From CAZAQS01 sp964486825 (GTDB lineage Bacteria; Chloroflexota; Anaerolineae; Anaerolineales; UBA4823): a DNA stretch of 13,905 nucleotides. The notes below the pieces were generated by a model, which worked only from the letters and a program-made list of their open reading frames with translations, was not told the origin of the DNA and ran no database searches. Position 1 is the first letter of the stretch; each line of letters starts with the position of its first letter. Below are positions 1-5,477 of this stretch, piece by piece. Location of the stretch: positions 1 through 13,905 of the forward strand of contig CAZAQS010000115.1 of the NCBI GenBank assembly GCA_964486825.1, in the 5' to 3' direction. The translations under genes were made by a program, and so were the position numbers.

Positions 1-4
1 GCAG

Positions 5-75
5 AGGCGACGACGGGATTTGAACCCGTGATCAGGGTTTTGCAGACCCTTGCCTTACCACTTGGCCACGTCGCC
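5..75 (-). tRNA. tRNA-Cys (anticodon GCA)
   Basis: The reverse strand folds into a complete cloverleaf. The acceptor stem GGCGACG pairs with CGTCGCC, the D arm is GCC/GGC, the anticodon stem AGGGT/ACCCT holds loop CTGCAAA (anticodon at 41-43), and the T arm ACGGG/CCCGT carries TTCAAAT. The unpaired base after the acceptor stem is U, the discriminator expected for bacterial tRNA-Cys. CCA is not encoded: the next bases on this strand are CTGC, so it must be added after transcription. It is the last visible gene of the Phe-Gly-Cys operon. Any terminator lies beyond the window start. Confidence 0.96.
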
Positions 76-96
76 ATGGCATATTCGATTATCAAG

Positions 97-189
97 GACG
101 ACGTTGATTTGGCATAGCCTTGATCAGGGTTTTGCAGACCTCATGCCGTCCAATTGTGGAACAATTGGCTACCACTTGGCCACGTCGCC
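97..189 (-). pseudogene. degenerate tRNA-Cys-like duplicate
   Basis: Two 20-nt blocks are identical to the intact tRNA-Cys next door: 170-189 equals 56-75 (acceptor 5' half and D loop) and 121-140 equals 29-48 (anticodon loop CTGCAAA and variable region). Between them the real gene has 7 nt and this copy has 29 nt, including a perfect 8-bp hairpin (150-168). The T arm is lost: TTCAAAT and its stem are rearranged. The last bases (97-103) still form a 7-bp acceptor stem with 183-189, with one G-U pair. The simplest reading is a tandem duplicate of tRNA-Cys that decayed. A non-canonical but expressed tRNA-like RNA is possible, because the element lies inside the operon transcript and keeps both a closed acceptor stem and a 7-nt GCA loop. 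Confidence 0.75.
150..168. repeat. perfect 8-bp hairpin inside the tRNA-Cys-like element
   Basis: CCAATTGT (150-157) and ACAATTGG (161-168) are exact reverse complements around a 3-nt loop. The hairpin sits where the intact tRNA-Cys has only the D-stem 3' side and the start of the anticodon stem, so it accounts for most of the extra 22 nt in the duplicate. It shares no sequence with the larger palindrome at 205-250. Its origin is unknown. Confidence 0.8.
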
Positions 190-204
190 GTTCCTATTCC
201 TAGA

Positions 205-250
205 TTGAAGATTGCTGATTGATCCCTACCTATCAATCAGCAATCTTCAA
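205..250. repeat. perfect 19-bp palindrome with an 8-nt loop
   Basis: The left arm 205-223 (TTGAAGATTGCTGATTGAT) and the right arm 232-250 are exact reverse complements around loop CCCTACCT. It lies inside the transcribed spacer between tRNA-Gly and the Cys-like copy. No T-run follows on either strand, so it is not a standard intrinsic terminator. A 19-bp perfect arm suggests a dispersed REP- or MITE-like palindrome or an RNase III-type processing hairpin. The sequence alone cannot separate these. Confidence 0.85.
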
Positions 251-270
251 CGCTGCCTGGTACTGATCTG

Positions 271-342
<72 letters not shown>

Positions 343-370
343 AAGCCGGCCTACCTCTTCAGGCCGAGAG

Positions 371-443
371 TGCCGAGAGCCAGAATCGAACTGGCGACAC
401 CGCGATTTTCAGTCGCGTGCTCTACCAACTGAGCTATCTCGGC
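371..443 (-). tRNA. tRNA-Phe (anticodon GAA)
   Basis: The reverse strand gives acceptor stem GCCGAGA/TCTCGGC, D arm AGCTCAGTTGGTAGAGC, anticodon stem GCGAC/ATCGC with loop CTGAAAA (anticodon at 408-410), T loop TTCGATT, and discriminator A. All match tRNA-Phe. CCA is not encoded. It is the promoter-proximal gene of the operon: the strong promoter at 469-497 should start transcription about 19 nt upstream of its 5' end. Confidence 0.97.
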
Positions 444-468
444 CAGGAGCTTCTGCCAATGCGCCGTT

Positions 469-497
469 ATTTTACTCGTATGGTGCATGCTTGTCAA
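469..497 (-). promoter_or_regulatory. sigma70-type promoter of the tRNA operon
   Basis: On the minus strand a perfect -35 TTGACA (492-497) is followed by a 17-bp spacer (475-491) and -10 TAAAAT (469-474, one mismatch). The predicted start near 462 leaves a short leader before tRNA-Phe at 443. This is the best promoter match in the window, as expected for a stable-RNA operon. Confidence 0.88.
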
Positions 498-506
498 GCT
501 AAGTGA

Positions 507-842
507 AATCCGTCCTTCCGGTATCTATCCTACGGAATCCGAATACTGCCTGAGCTGATGCCTAGCGGCTATTTTCTCACCGAAGAGATCTGGGATTGCG
601 CTGAACCGTGGAACGGGCCTACATATGCATGGCTCACAGCATTGGCCAGGCGGATGGGCATCTACCTGGGGACCAGCTTCCTGGAAGCCGAGGGTGAAGA
701 TTTTTACAACACCTTTGCGCTGGCAACCCCTGAGGGAGAAATTGCCGGCCGGGTGCGTAAAACACCGCCTGCCTCGCTGGAGGCGCTGTTTTGGGAAAAT
801 GTGGGCTTTGCCCATGCCCTGGTATGCCTTTATCTGGCCTGA
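507..842 (+). pseudogene. nitrilase-superfamily (carbon-nitrogen hydrolase) gene remnant
   Basis: The open frame downstream of the TGA at 504-506 reads like the middle of a nitrilase-family protein. ILPELMPSGYF carries the Glu of the Glu-Lys-Cys triad (codon 552-554), and RVRKTPPASLEA carries the Lys (codon 759-761). Between them, LGTSFLEAEGEDFYNTFALA matches the family layout. The first 30 or so residues of a normal protein are missing. After about 783 the similarity stops and the frame ends at TGA 840-842, so the Cys nucleophile region and more than half of a 260-300 aa protein are absent. An ATG at 558 could start a 94-aa product, but it would lack the catalytic Glu and Cys. There are no internal stops, so loss was by deletion or rearrangement at both ends rather than gradual decay. 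The 5' break is next to the tRNA promoter. Confidence 0.75.
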
Positions 843-907
843 CACTCAAAAAGAAGGGGAGCAGGCGTATGCGATCAATGAGCGGAGGATAGAGCGAGCT
901 TTGCAGG

Positions 908-1678
908 TTAGCCAACCTCCAGCTCCTTGACCTCGATCCAGGCCGGCTCGGGGTTCGCCAGCGTCCCAAACCCAACTCGACCATCCGGCGCCAGGGCAGC
1001 GTACTGGTTATCCACCCAGATGACCAAGCCCAGCGGTCCGTGCGGGGCCTGGTCTGTGACCAGCACGATCTCCCCGTCCACCCAATACGTGACCTCTTCT
1101 GCTTGCCAGCTCAGAGCGTAGGTGTGCCATTCGGTCGGTGAAAAGGCCAGCTCGACGGCATCCTGCTGGACAAAACCCCTGGCCATGCGGCGCAGCCGGC
1201 GGGCAGCCGGTCGCCATAGCAGCAGTGGCAGTGCTGGAGCGACCAGGGCAAACAAAGGCGAGGGCAGGCGAGAGGAGCGGAAGGTAGCCGCCAATCCTCC
1301 CCGGGCGGGCAGGTCGTCCCGCAGGGAAAGATAGTTGGGCGGGGATGCAAAGAAGAACCAGGCGCAGTTCGGTAAGGCGGGCAAGCGCAGCATTTCCGCT
1401 CCCTTCAGGATCGCCATTCCAAAGGGGTTGTTCCATAACCCAAACCCCCACGTGCCGGGGATGGTCTCGGCGCTGGCGCGCGCCCGCAGGGAAAGCCGGA
1501 AGGGCGCTTGCCAGCGGAAAGAGCGGCGTGGCAAGGCGTCGTAATCGTCCACCTGAGCCAACCGGTAGCGGCCTTTAGGACCGGCAGGAATCTCCAGACG
1601 CCAGGCGCCCTCGCCGCTGGCTTCCACCCGCGAACCGTCCGTTTTATTGGGGTTGAGTGCGGGTAGCTTAGTGCTCAT
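908..1678 (-). CDS. GH16-like / concanavalin A-fold protein of unknown function
   Basis: This 256-aa protein has features of the concanavalin A-like lectin/glucanase fold. An aromatic beta-strand segment GTWGFGLWNNPFG lies near residues 75-87, EWHTYALSWQAEEVTYWVDG lies near 180-200, and PLGLVIWVDNQYA follows, as in GH16 and LamG-like domains. I do not see the GH16 catalytic pattern ExDxxE, so binding rather than hydrolysis is possible. There is no signal peptide. A hydrophobic run (LFALVAPALPLLLW, about residues 143-156) interrupts the domain and is followed by an Arg-rich segment, so this part may lie on or in the membrane. No Shine-Dalgarno sequence precedes the ATG, and a -10 box lies only 6 nt upstream, so the mRNA may be leaderless. 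It is a single-gene unit facing away from the MBL operon. Fold assignment is moderate; function is unknown. Confidence 0.7.
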   Translation of the reverse strand: MSTKLPALNPNKTDGSRVEASGEGAWRLEIPAGPKGRYRLAQVDDYDALPRRSFRWQAPFRLSLRARASAETIPGTWGFGLWNNPFGMAILKGAEMLRLPALPNCAWFFFASPPNYLSLRDDLPARGGLAATFRSSRLPSPLFALVAPALPLLLWRPAARRLRRMARGFVQQDAVELAFSPTEWHTYALSWQAEEVTYWVDGEIVLVTDQAPHGPLGLVIWVDNQYAALAPDGRVGFGTLANPEPAWIEVKELEVG

Positions 1679-1684
1679 CTGCGT

Positions 1685-1692
1685 AGTATAAT
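1685..1692. promoter_or_regulatory. overlapping -10 elements of the divergent intergenic region
   Basis: The octamer AGTATAAT contains TATAAT on the plus strand (1687-1692) and TATACT on the minus strand (1685-1690). For the minus gene, TATACT is followed by six bases and then the ATG, so the transcript would start at or next to the initiation codon. For the plus gene (ATG 1757), TATAAT would give a leader of about 57 nt. Neither direction has a good -35 at 16-18 bp: TAGCTT at 1664-1669 on the plus strand, CTGGGA on the minus strand. Assignment is tentative. Confidence 0.4.
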
Positions 1693-1756
1693 CGGGAAGT
1701 CAAGCCCTCCCAGGGTGAATTCCCGGCCGGGTGGGCTCAGCACAAGTGGAGGTTAG

Positions 1757-2404
1757 ATGGAAATTACGTGGTATGGTCTTTCATGCTTCAGGCTAACCGA
1801 GCGAGGCCTGGCAACCGTCGTCACTGATCCGTACGATCCCAAGACGGTCGGCTTTGGATCCGCCCGGCTTCGCGGCGATATCGTCACGATCAGCCATGAT
1901 GCACCAGGCCATAATTATGTCAATGCAGTTAAAGGAGTGTCAAGGACTCTTACAGGCCCTGGAGAATACGAGATCGGTGGGGTTTTTGTCACCGGCGTCC
2001 AGACCAACGGTCACTCCAAGCGGATCCCGGAAGAGCTGCGCAATACCTTGTATGTTTTCGATTACGATGGCGTAACGGTGGCCCACCTGGGAGACCTGAG
2101 CCGGGTGCCCAGCCAGGCGGAAATCGAAGCCCTCGGGACGGTCCATATTGCCCTGGTTCCGGTGGGTGGAGGGGCAGGCCTCAATGCTGCCAAGGCTGCG
2201 GAAGTGGTGGCCTTGCTTGAACCGGGAATCGTTATCCCAATGCATTACGCTATCCCGGGAAGCAATTTGAAGCTAGCGCCCTTAAACAAATTCCTGAAAG
2301 AGATGGGGTTGGCTGAGCTGGAAGCTCAACCTTCCTTAAAGGTCAGTCGCAGCACAGTGCCGGATGAAACGCGCGTGATCGTATTGGATTATGAACGTTC
2401 GTAA
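1757..2404 (+). CDS. MBL-fold metal-dependent hydrolase-like protein
   Basis: This 215-aa protein belongs to the compact metallo-beta-lactamase-fold group (UlaG/Lactamase_B_3-like). The N-terminus MEITWYGLSCFRL, TDPYDP at 23-28, GPGEYEIGG at 67-75, HLGDL with His110 and Asp113, and IPMHYA with His163 follow the family order. The metal motif HxHxDH is changed to SHDAPGHN (46-53): His47 and His52 remain, but the second His is Ala49 and the Asp is Gly51. It may therefore bind one metal, use other ligands, or be non-catalytic. The start is supported by GGAGG at 1748-1752, four bases upstream. It is first in a close cluster with the 100-aa protein 15 bases downstream, then mutY. The substrate cannot be inferred. 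Confidence 0.85.
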   Translation: MEITWYGLSCFRLTERGLATVVTDPYDPKTVGFGSARLRGDIVTISHDAPGHNYVNAVKGVSRTLTGPGEYEIGGVFVTGVQTNGHSKRIPEELRNTLYVFDYDGVTVAHLGDLSRVPSQAEIEALGTVHIALVPVGGGAGLNAAKAAEVVALLEPGIVIPMHYAIPGSNLKLAPLNKFLKEMGLAELEAQPSLKVSRSTVPDETRVIVLDYERS

Positions 2405-2419
2405 GACAGGAGCAATAAC

Positions 2420-2722
2420 GTGGCTGTCAAATTGATCATGACATGGGATATCTTACCGGGCCGCGAACAGGAATATTTCGAGTTCGTCGTGCGCGATTTT
2501 ATCCCCGGAATGCAGAAGCTAGGCCTGGAGACCAGCGACGCGTGGTTCACGATGTATGGTGAGCAACCTCAAATCATGGTTGCTGCTCAGATGGCTACAG
2601 TGTCCTCCCTGAACCAAGTTTTGGCTTCCAATGAATGGCAGGAACTGACCCGTCTATTAATGGATTACGTAGAAAATTTCGAATACAAGATTGTGCCTGC
2701 TAAAACAGGGTTTCAAATTTAA
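2420..2722 (+). CDS. small dimeric alpha/beta-barrel (Dabb/NIPSNAP-like) protein
   Basis: This 100-aa protein starts with GTG at 2420, placed by AGGAG at 2408-2412 seven bases upstream. The pattern is a beta strand (VKLIMTWDI), a helix after PGREQEYFEF, a second strand (DAWFTMYG, then IMVAAQMA), a helix (EWQELTRLLMDYVENF) and a final strand (EYKIVP). This is the layout of a ferredoxin-like dimeric barrel, as in Dabb, ABM and NIPSNAP proteins. There are no obvious catalytic residues, signal peptide or membrane segment, so it should be cytoplasmic. It lies 15 bases after the MBL-fold gene, so the two are probably cotranscribed and may be functionally linked. Members of this fold range from monooxygenases to stress proteins, so no specific function is assigned. 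Confidence 0.75.
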   Translation: MAVKLIMTWDILPGREQEYFEFVVRDFIPGMQKLGLETSDAWFTMYGEQPQIMVAAQMATVSSLNQVLASNEWQELTRLLMDYVENFEYKIVPAKTGFQI

Positions 2723-2791
2723 ACGAGGAGGGCTTGCTGATCCAATTCGCCGCGCCAGGGGGGAGGCGCAACGGAGGCCAGGCAGCTCTCC

Positions 2792-3859
2792 ATGAGCACG
2801 TCCACTTCCTTGCCAGCTCATCTTTTAGAATGGTATAGCGTCCATGCCAGGAGCCTGCCCTGGCGCGGGCATAATGACCCTTACGTTGTGTGGGTTTCGG
2901 AGGTCATGCTGCAGCAAACGCGGGTCGAGACGGTTATCCCCTACTTTCAAAAATGGATGGAGCGGTTTCCGGACGTCCACGCTTTGGCGGCTGCCTCGCA
3001 AGAGCAGGTATTGTCTGCCTGGGAGGGATTGGGTTACTACAGCCGGGCCCGCAGCCTGCATAGGGCAGCTAAAATACTTGTCGAGGAGTACGGCGGTGAG
3101 CTGCCTCGGGAAGTGAGGGATTTACGACGCCTGCCCGGAATCGGCCCCTATACGGCTGGGGCGATCGCCTCGATCGCCTTTGGAGCAGACGAGGCGGCCC
3201 TGGATGGGAATATCCGCCGGGTGCTGGCCCGTGTTTTCGATGTGGACGCGCAAGCCCGCTCTCCTGAAGGGGAGCGGATCTTATACGGGCTGGCAGCCGA
3301 TCACCTGCCGAAGGGGAAATCTGGGGAATACAACCAGGCCTTGATGGACCTGGGCGCCATGGTGTGTACGCCTCGCAACCCCGCTTGCAGCCAGTGCCCG
3401 CTTAGCGAGATCTGCCAGGCGCGAGCATTGGGAATCCAGGAGCAGCGTCCCGTGCTGGTTACAAGGCCGGAACAGCCTCACTATACAGTCACGGCGGCGG
3501 TTATCCAGCGCAACGGACGGGTATTAATTGCCCGGCGTCCTGAAGACGGCCTGCTAGGCGGTTTATGGGAATTCCCGGGTGGGAAGCGGCAAGAAGGCGA
3601 AGATCTGCCAGCGTGCTTGCAGCGCGAGATAAACGAGGAGTTGGGGGTTGAAGTACAGGTGGCGGAGGAATTGGGCGTCTACAAGCACGCCTACACCCAT
3701 TTCCGCGTCACGCTGCACGCCTACCGTTGCCGGTTAACGGCAGGCGAACCGCGCCCAATCCAGGCCAGCGATCTGCGCTGGGTGTTCCCAGGGGAGCTCC
3801 ACAGCTTCCCCATGGGCAAGATCGATCGCCAGATTTCCAGGGATTTACAGATTCCTTAA
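2792..3859 (+). CDS. mutY: A/G-specific adenine glycosylase MutY with Nudix-like C-terminal domain
   Basis: MutY removes adenine mispaired with 8-oxoguanine. This 355-aa protein, the normal length, has the HhH-GPD glycosylase fold. SEVMLQQT carries catalytic Glu37, LPGIGPYTAG (114-123) is the helix-hairpin-helix, and LDGNIRRVLAR contains Asp138. Cys192, Cys199, Cys202 and Cys208 have the C-x6-C-x2-C-x5-C spacing of the 4Fe-4S cluster. The C-terminal domain (about 230-355) holds a full Nudix signature at 264-286 (Gx5E, then REINEELGV). It also has the segment YKHAYTHFRVTLHAY, which matches the MutY loop that reads 8-oxoG. The ATG at 2792 is chosen because an upstream TGA at 2738-2740 closes the frame with no other ATG or GTG. 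GGAGG at 2773-2777 is 14 bases away, a long gap that suggests weak translation. It is followed after 11 bases by the dipeptidase gene. Confidence 0.95.
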   Translation: MSTSTSLPAHLLEWYSVHARSLPWRGHNDPYVVWVSEVMLQQTRVETVIPYFQKWMERFPDVHALAAASQEQVLSAWEGLGYYSRARSLHRAAKILVEEYGGELPREVRDLRRLPGIGPYTAGAIASIAFGADEAALDGNIRRVLARVFDVDAQARSPEGERILYGLAADHLPKGKSGEYNQALMDLGAMVCTPRNPACSQCPLSEICQARALGIQEQRPVLVTRPEQPHYTVTAAVIQRNGRVLIARRPEDGLLGGLWEFPGGKRQEGEDLPACLQREINEELGVEVQVAEELGVYKHAYTHFRVTLHAYRCRLTAGEPRPIQASDLRWVFPGELHSFPMGKIDRQISRDLQIP

Positions 3860-3870
3860 GAGGCATAAAG

Positions 3871-5028
3871 ATGATTATTGTAGATGCACATCAAGACCTT
3901 GCTTATAATATCACCACCTTCAACCGGGATTACCGCCTCTCAGCTCATGAAACCCGGCAACTCGAGCAGGGCACTGATACTCCTACTAATAATGGAGACA
4001 CGCTGCTGGGTTACCCGGAGTACCGGCAAGGGCGGATTGGGGTGATCTTTGCGACCCTGTTCGCCGGACCTAACCGCCGAAAACTGGGAGAGTGGGATAC
4101 GCAAACCTATAAGACAACTGAACAGGCGCACTCCCTGTACAGAAACCAGATGGATGTCTACCTGCGCCTGGCAGACGAACACCCCGACTATTTCCGCTTG
4201 ATCCGGTCCAAAGGGGACCTGGAGGAAGTCGTCACAAGCTGGGAGCTGGAGGCAGTGCTACTCGAAGAGGCGCCGGGGCGGGAAAAGGACCCTGCAGATG
4301 AGGCTTATAATGAAGAGCCTGTCATACAACCCTTGCCAGTCGGTCTGGTGACCTTGATGGAAGGAGCAGAGGGCGTCCGGCGACCCGAAGAACTGGCTGA
4401 ATGGTGGGAGCTGGGGGTGAGGATTATCGGGCCGGCCTGGGCAGGCACGCGCTTCTGCGGAGGCACCCGGGAACCAGGACCGCTGACCCGGGAAGGCTTC
4501 GAATTATTGGGAGCTATGGCAGAGCTGGGCTTTGGATTGGACATCTCCCATATGGACGAGCAAGCCGTCCTACAAGCCCTGGAAGCCTATCCTGGAACGA
4601 TCATTGCATCCCATTCCAATGTAGCCGCGCTTCTAAAGGGGGTCGAGACGAACCGGCACTTGAGCAACCGGGTGATCGATGGTCTGCTGGAGAGAGATGG
4701 TATGATCGGGACGGTCATCAATAACGGCTTTCTCAAGCCTGGCTGGACGTTGAAGGATAGCCGCCAGCAGGTCTCCTTACATGACGTGATAGCGCATATC
4801 GACTATATCTGCCAGAGAGCAGGGGACCCGTTCCACGCTGGGATTGGGAGCGACTTCGATGGCGGCTATGGTGTGCAGTCGACGCCGGCCGGAATCGATA
4901 CGATTGCCGACCTGCGCAAGCTCATCCCCTTGCTGGCCGAAAAGGGTTACCAGCAAGAGGATATCGAGGCGATTTTTGGTAAAAACTGGCTGGGCCGGTT
5001 GAACAGGATTCTCCCGGAGGCGGAATGA
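3871..5028 (+). CDS. membrane-dipeptidase-family (M19) zinc peptidase
   Basis: M19 enzymes are binuclear zinc dipeptidases that cleave dipeptides, including some with D-residues. The expected residues are all visible: DAHQD (His7, Asp9), TLMEGAEG (Glu164), DISHMDE (His227), ASHSN (His248) and GIGSDFDGG (Asp328). The 21-residue gap between the two later histidines equals that in human renal dipeptidase. The frame is open from 3727, inside mutY, but the start is set at ATG 3871: the motif DxHxD should be at the N-terminus and GAGG lies at 3860-3863, giving 385 aa. There is no signal peptide, so the enzyme is cytoplasmic. An acidic segment near residues 125-155 looks like an insertion. It overlaps the next gene by ATGA. 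Its likely role is peptide or cell-wall dipeptide turnover. Confidence 0.93.
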   Translation: MIIVDAHQDLAYNITTFNRDYRLSAHETRQLEQGTDTPTNNGDTLLGYPEYRQGRIGVIFATLFAGPNRRKLGEWDTQTYKTTEQAHSLYRNQMDVYLRLADEHPDYFRLIRSKGDLEEVVTSWELEAVLLEEAPGREKDPADEAYNEEPVIQPLPVGLVTLMEGAEGVRRPEELAEWWELGVRIIGPAWAGTRFCGGTREPGPLTREGFELLGAMAELGFGLDISHMDEQAVLQALEAYPGTIIASHSNVAALLKGVETNRHLSNRVIDGLLERDGMIGTVINNGFLKPGWTLKDSRQQVSLHDVIAHIDYICQRAGDPFHAGIGSDFDGGYGVQSTPAGIDTIADLRKLIPLLAEKGYQQEDIEAIFGKNWLGRLNRILPEAE

Positions 5029-5477
5029 ACAGACCGATGAACCGTTTTTCGAACGGCAGGCTGCGGAAGCAGCTGGGTATAGCGTTTACGATCGGCGGCT
5101 TCTTGATCTTCCTGTTGGGAGCAGAGCCGGATCTATTCATGTTGAACCGCAGCCCTGTTACAGGCCTGATCCAAATCTTTGTCTTCCTGATCGGGCTGGC
5201 CTTCATGTCAATTGGCGGCTATATCTCGATTGCCTCTCTATGGAACGGTTATCCCAAGTCCATCCTGGCCGATGTCGGGCTGCGCCTGGTAAGCACCGGT
5301 TATGTCATCGCAGTTGGCTGTGGGATGGCGGATGTGTTTGGTTTTGGCAGCCATGCCATCCCTCACCTGGCCATTTTTGGGATCTGGCAGGAGATCGGCG
5401 TGCTGATCGGGGAAGTGGTGATCGCGGTGGGCTTTGCCATGATGATCCCTTACCGCCACCCGGCCCGCTCAAGCTAA
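5025..5477 (+). CDS. four-helix integral membrane protein of unknown function
   Basis: This 150-aa protein has a basic N-terminus (RFSNGRLRKQ) followed by four predicted membrane helices at roughly 17-34, 46-72, 85-107 and 117-141, and a short basic tail. The positive N-terminus suggests it starts in the cytoplasm. The ATG at 5025 overlaps the dipeptidase stop as ATGA and is preceded by GGAGG at 5016-5020, so translation is probably coupled. A second in-frame ATG lies four codons later. No family motif is recognised. It is the last gene of the 1757-5477 cluster, and its 3' end overlaps the convergent flavoprotein gene by nine bases. Confidence 0.8.
   Translation: MNRPMNRFSNGRLRKQLGIAFTIGGFLIFLLGAEPDLFMLNRSPVTGLIQIFVFLIGLAFMSIGGYISIASLWNGYPKSILADVGLRLVSTGYVIAVGCGMADVFGFGSHAIPHLAIFGIWQEIGVLIGEVVIAVGFAMMIPYRHPARSS

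Noticed and set aside
205..250. The long palindrome considered as an intrinsic terminator
   Set aside because: No T-run follows on either strand, and an intact tRNA-Cys lies downstream in the same operon.
3727..3870. An upstream start for the M19 dipeptidase within mutY
   Set aside because: The extra 48 residues are a shifted reading of the MutY C-terminus, and the family N-terminal motif plus a GAGG ribosome site fit ATG 3871.
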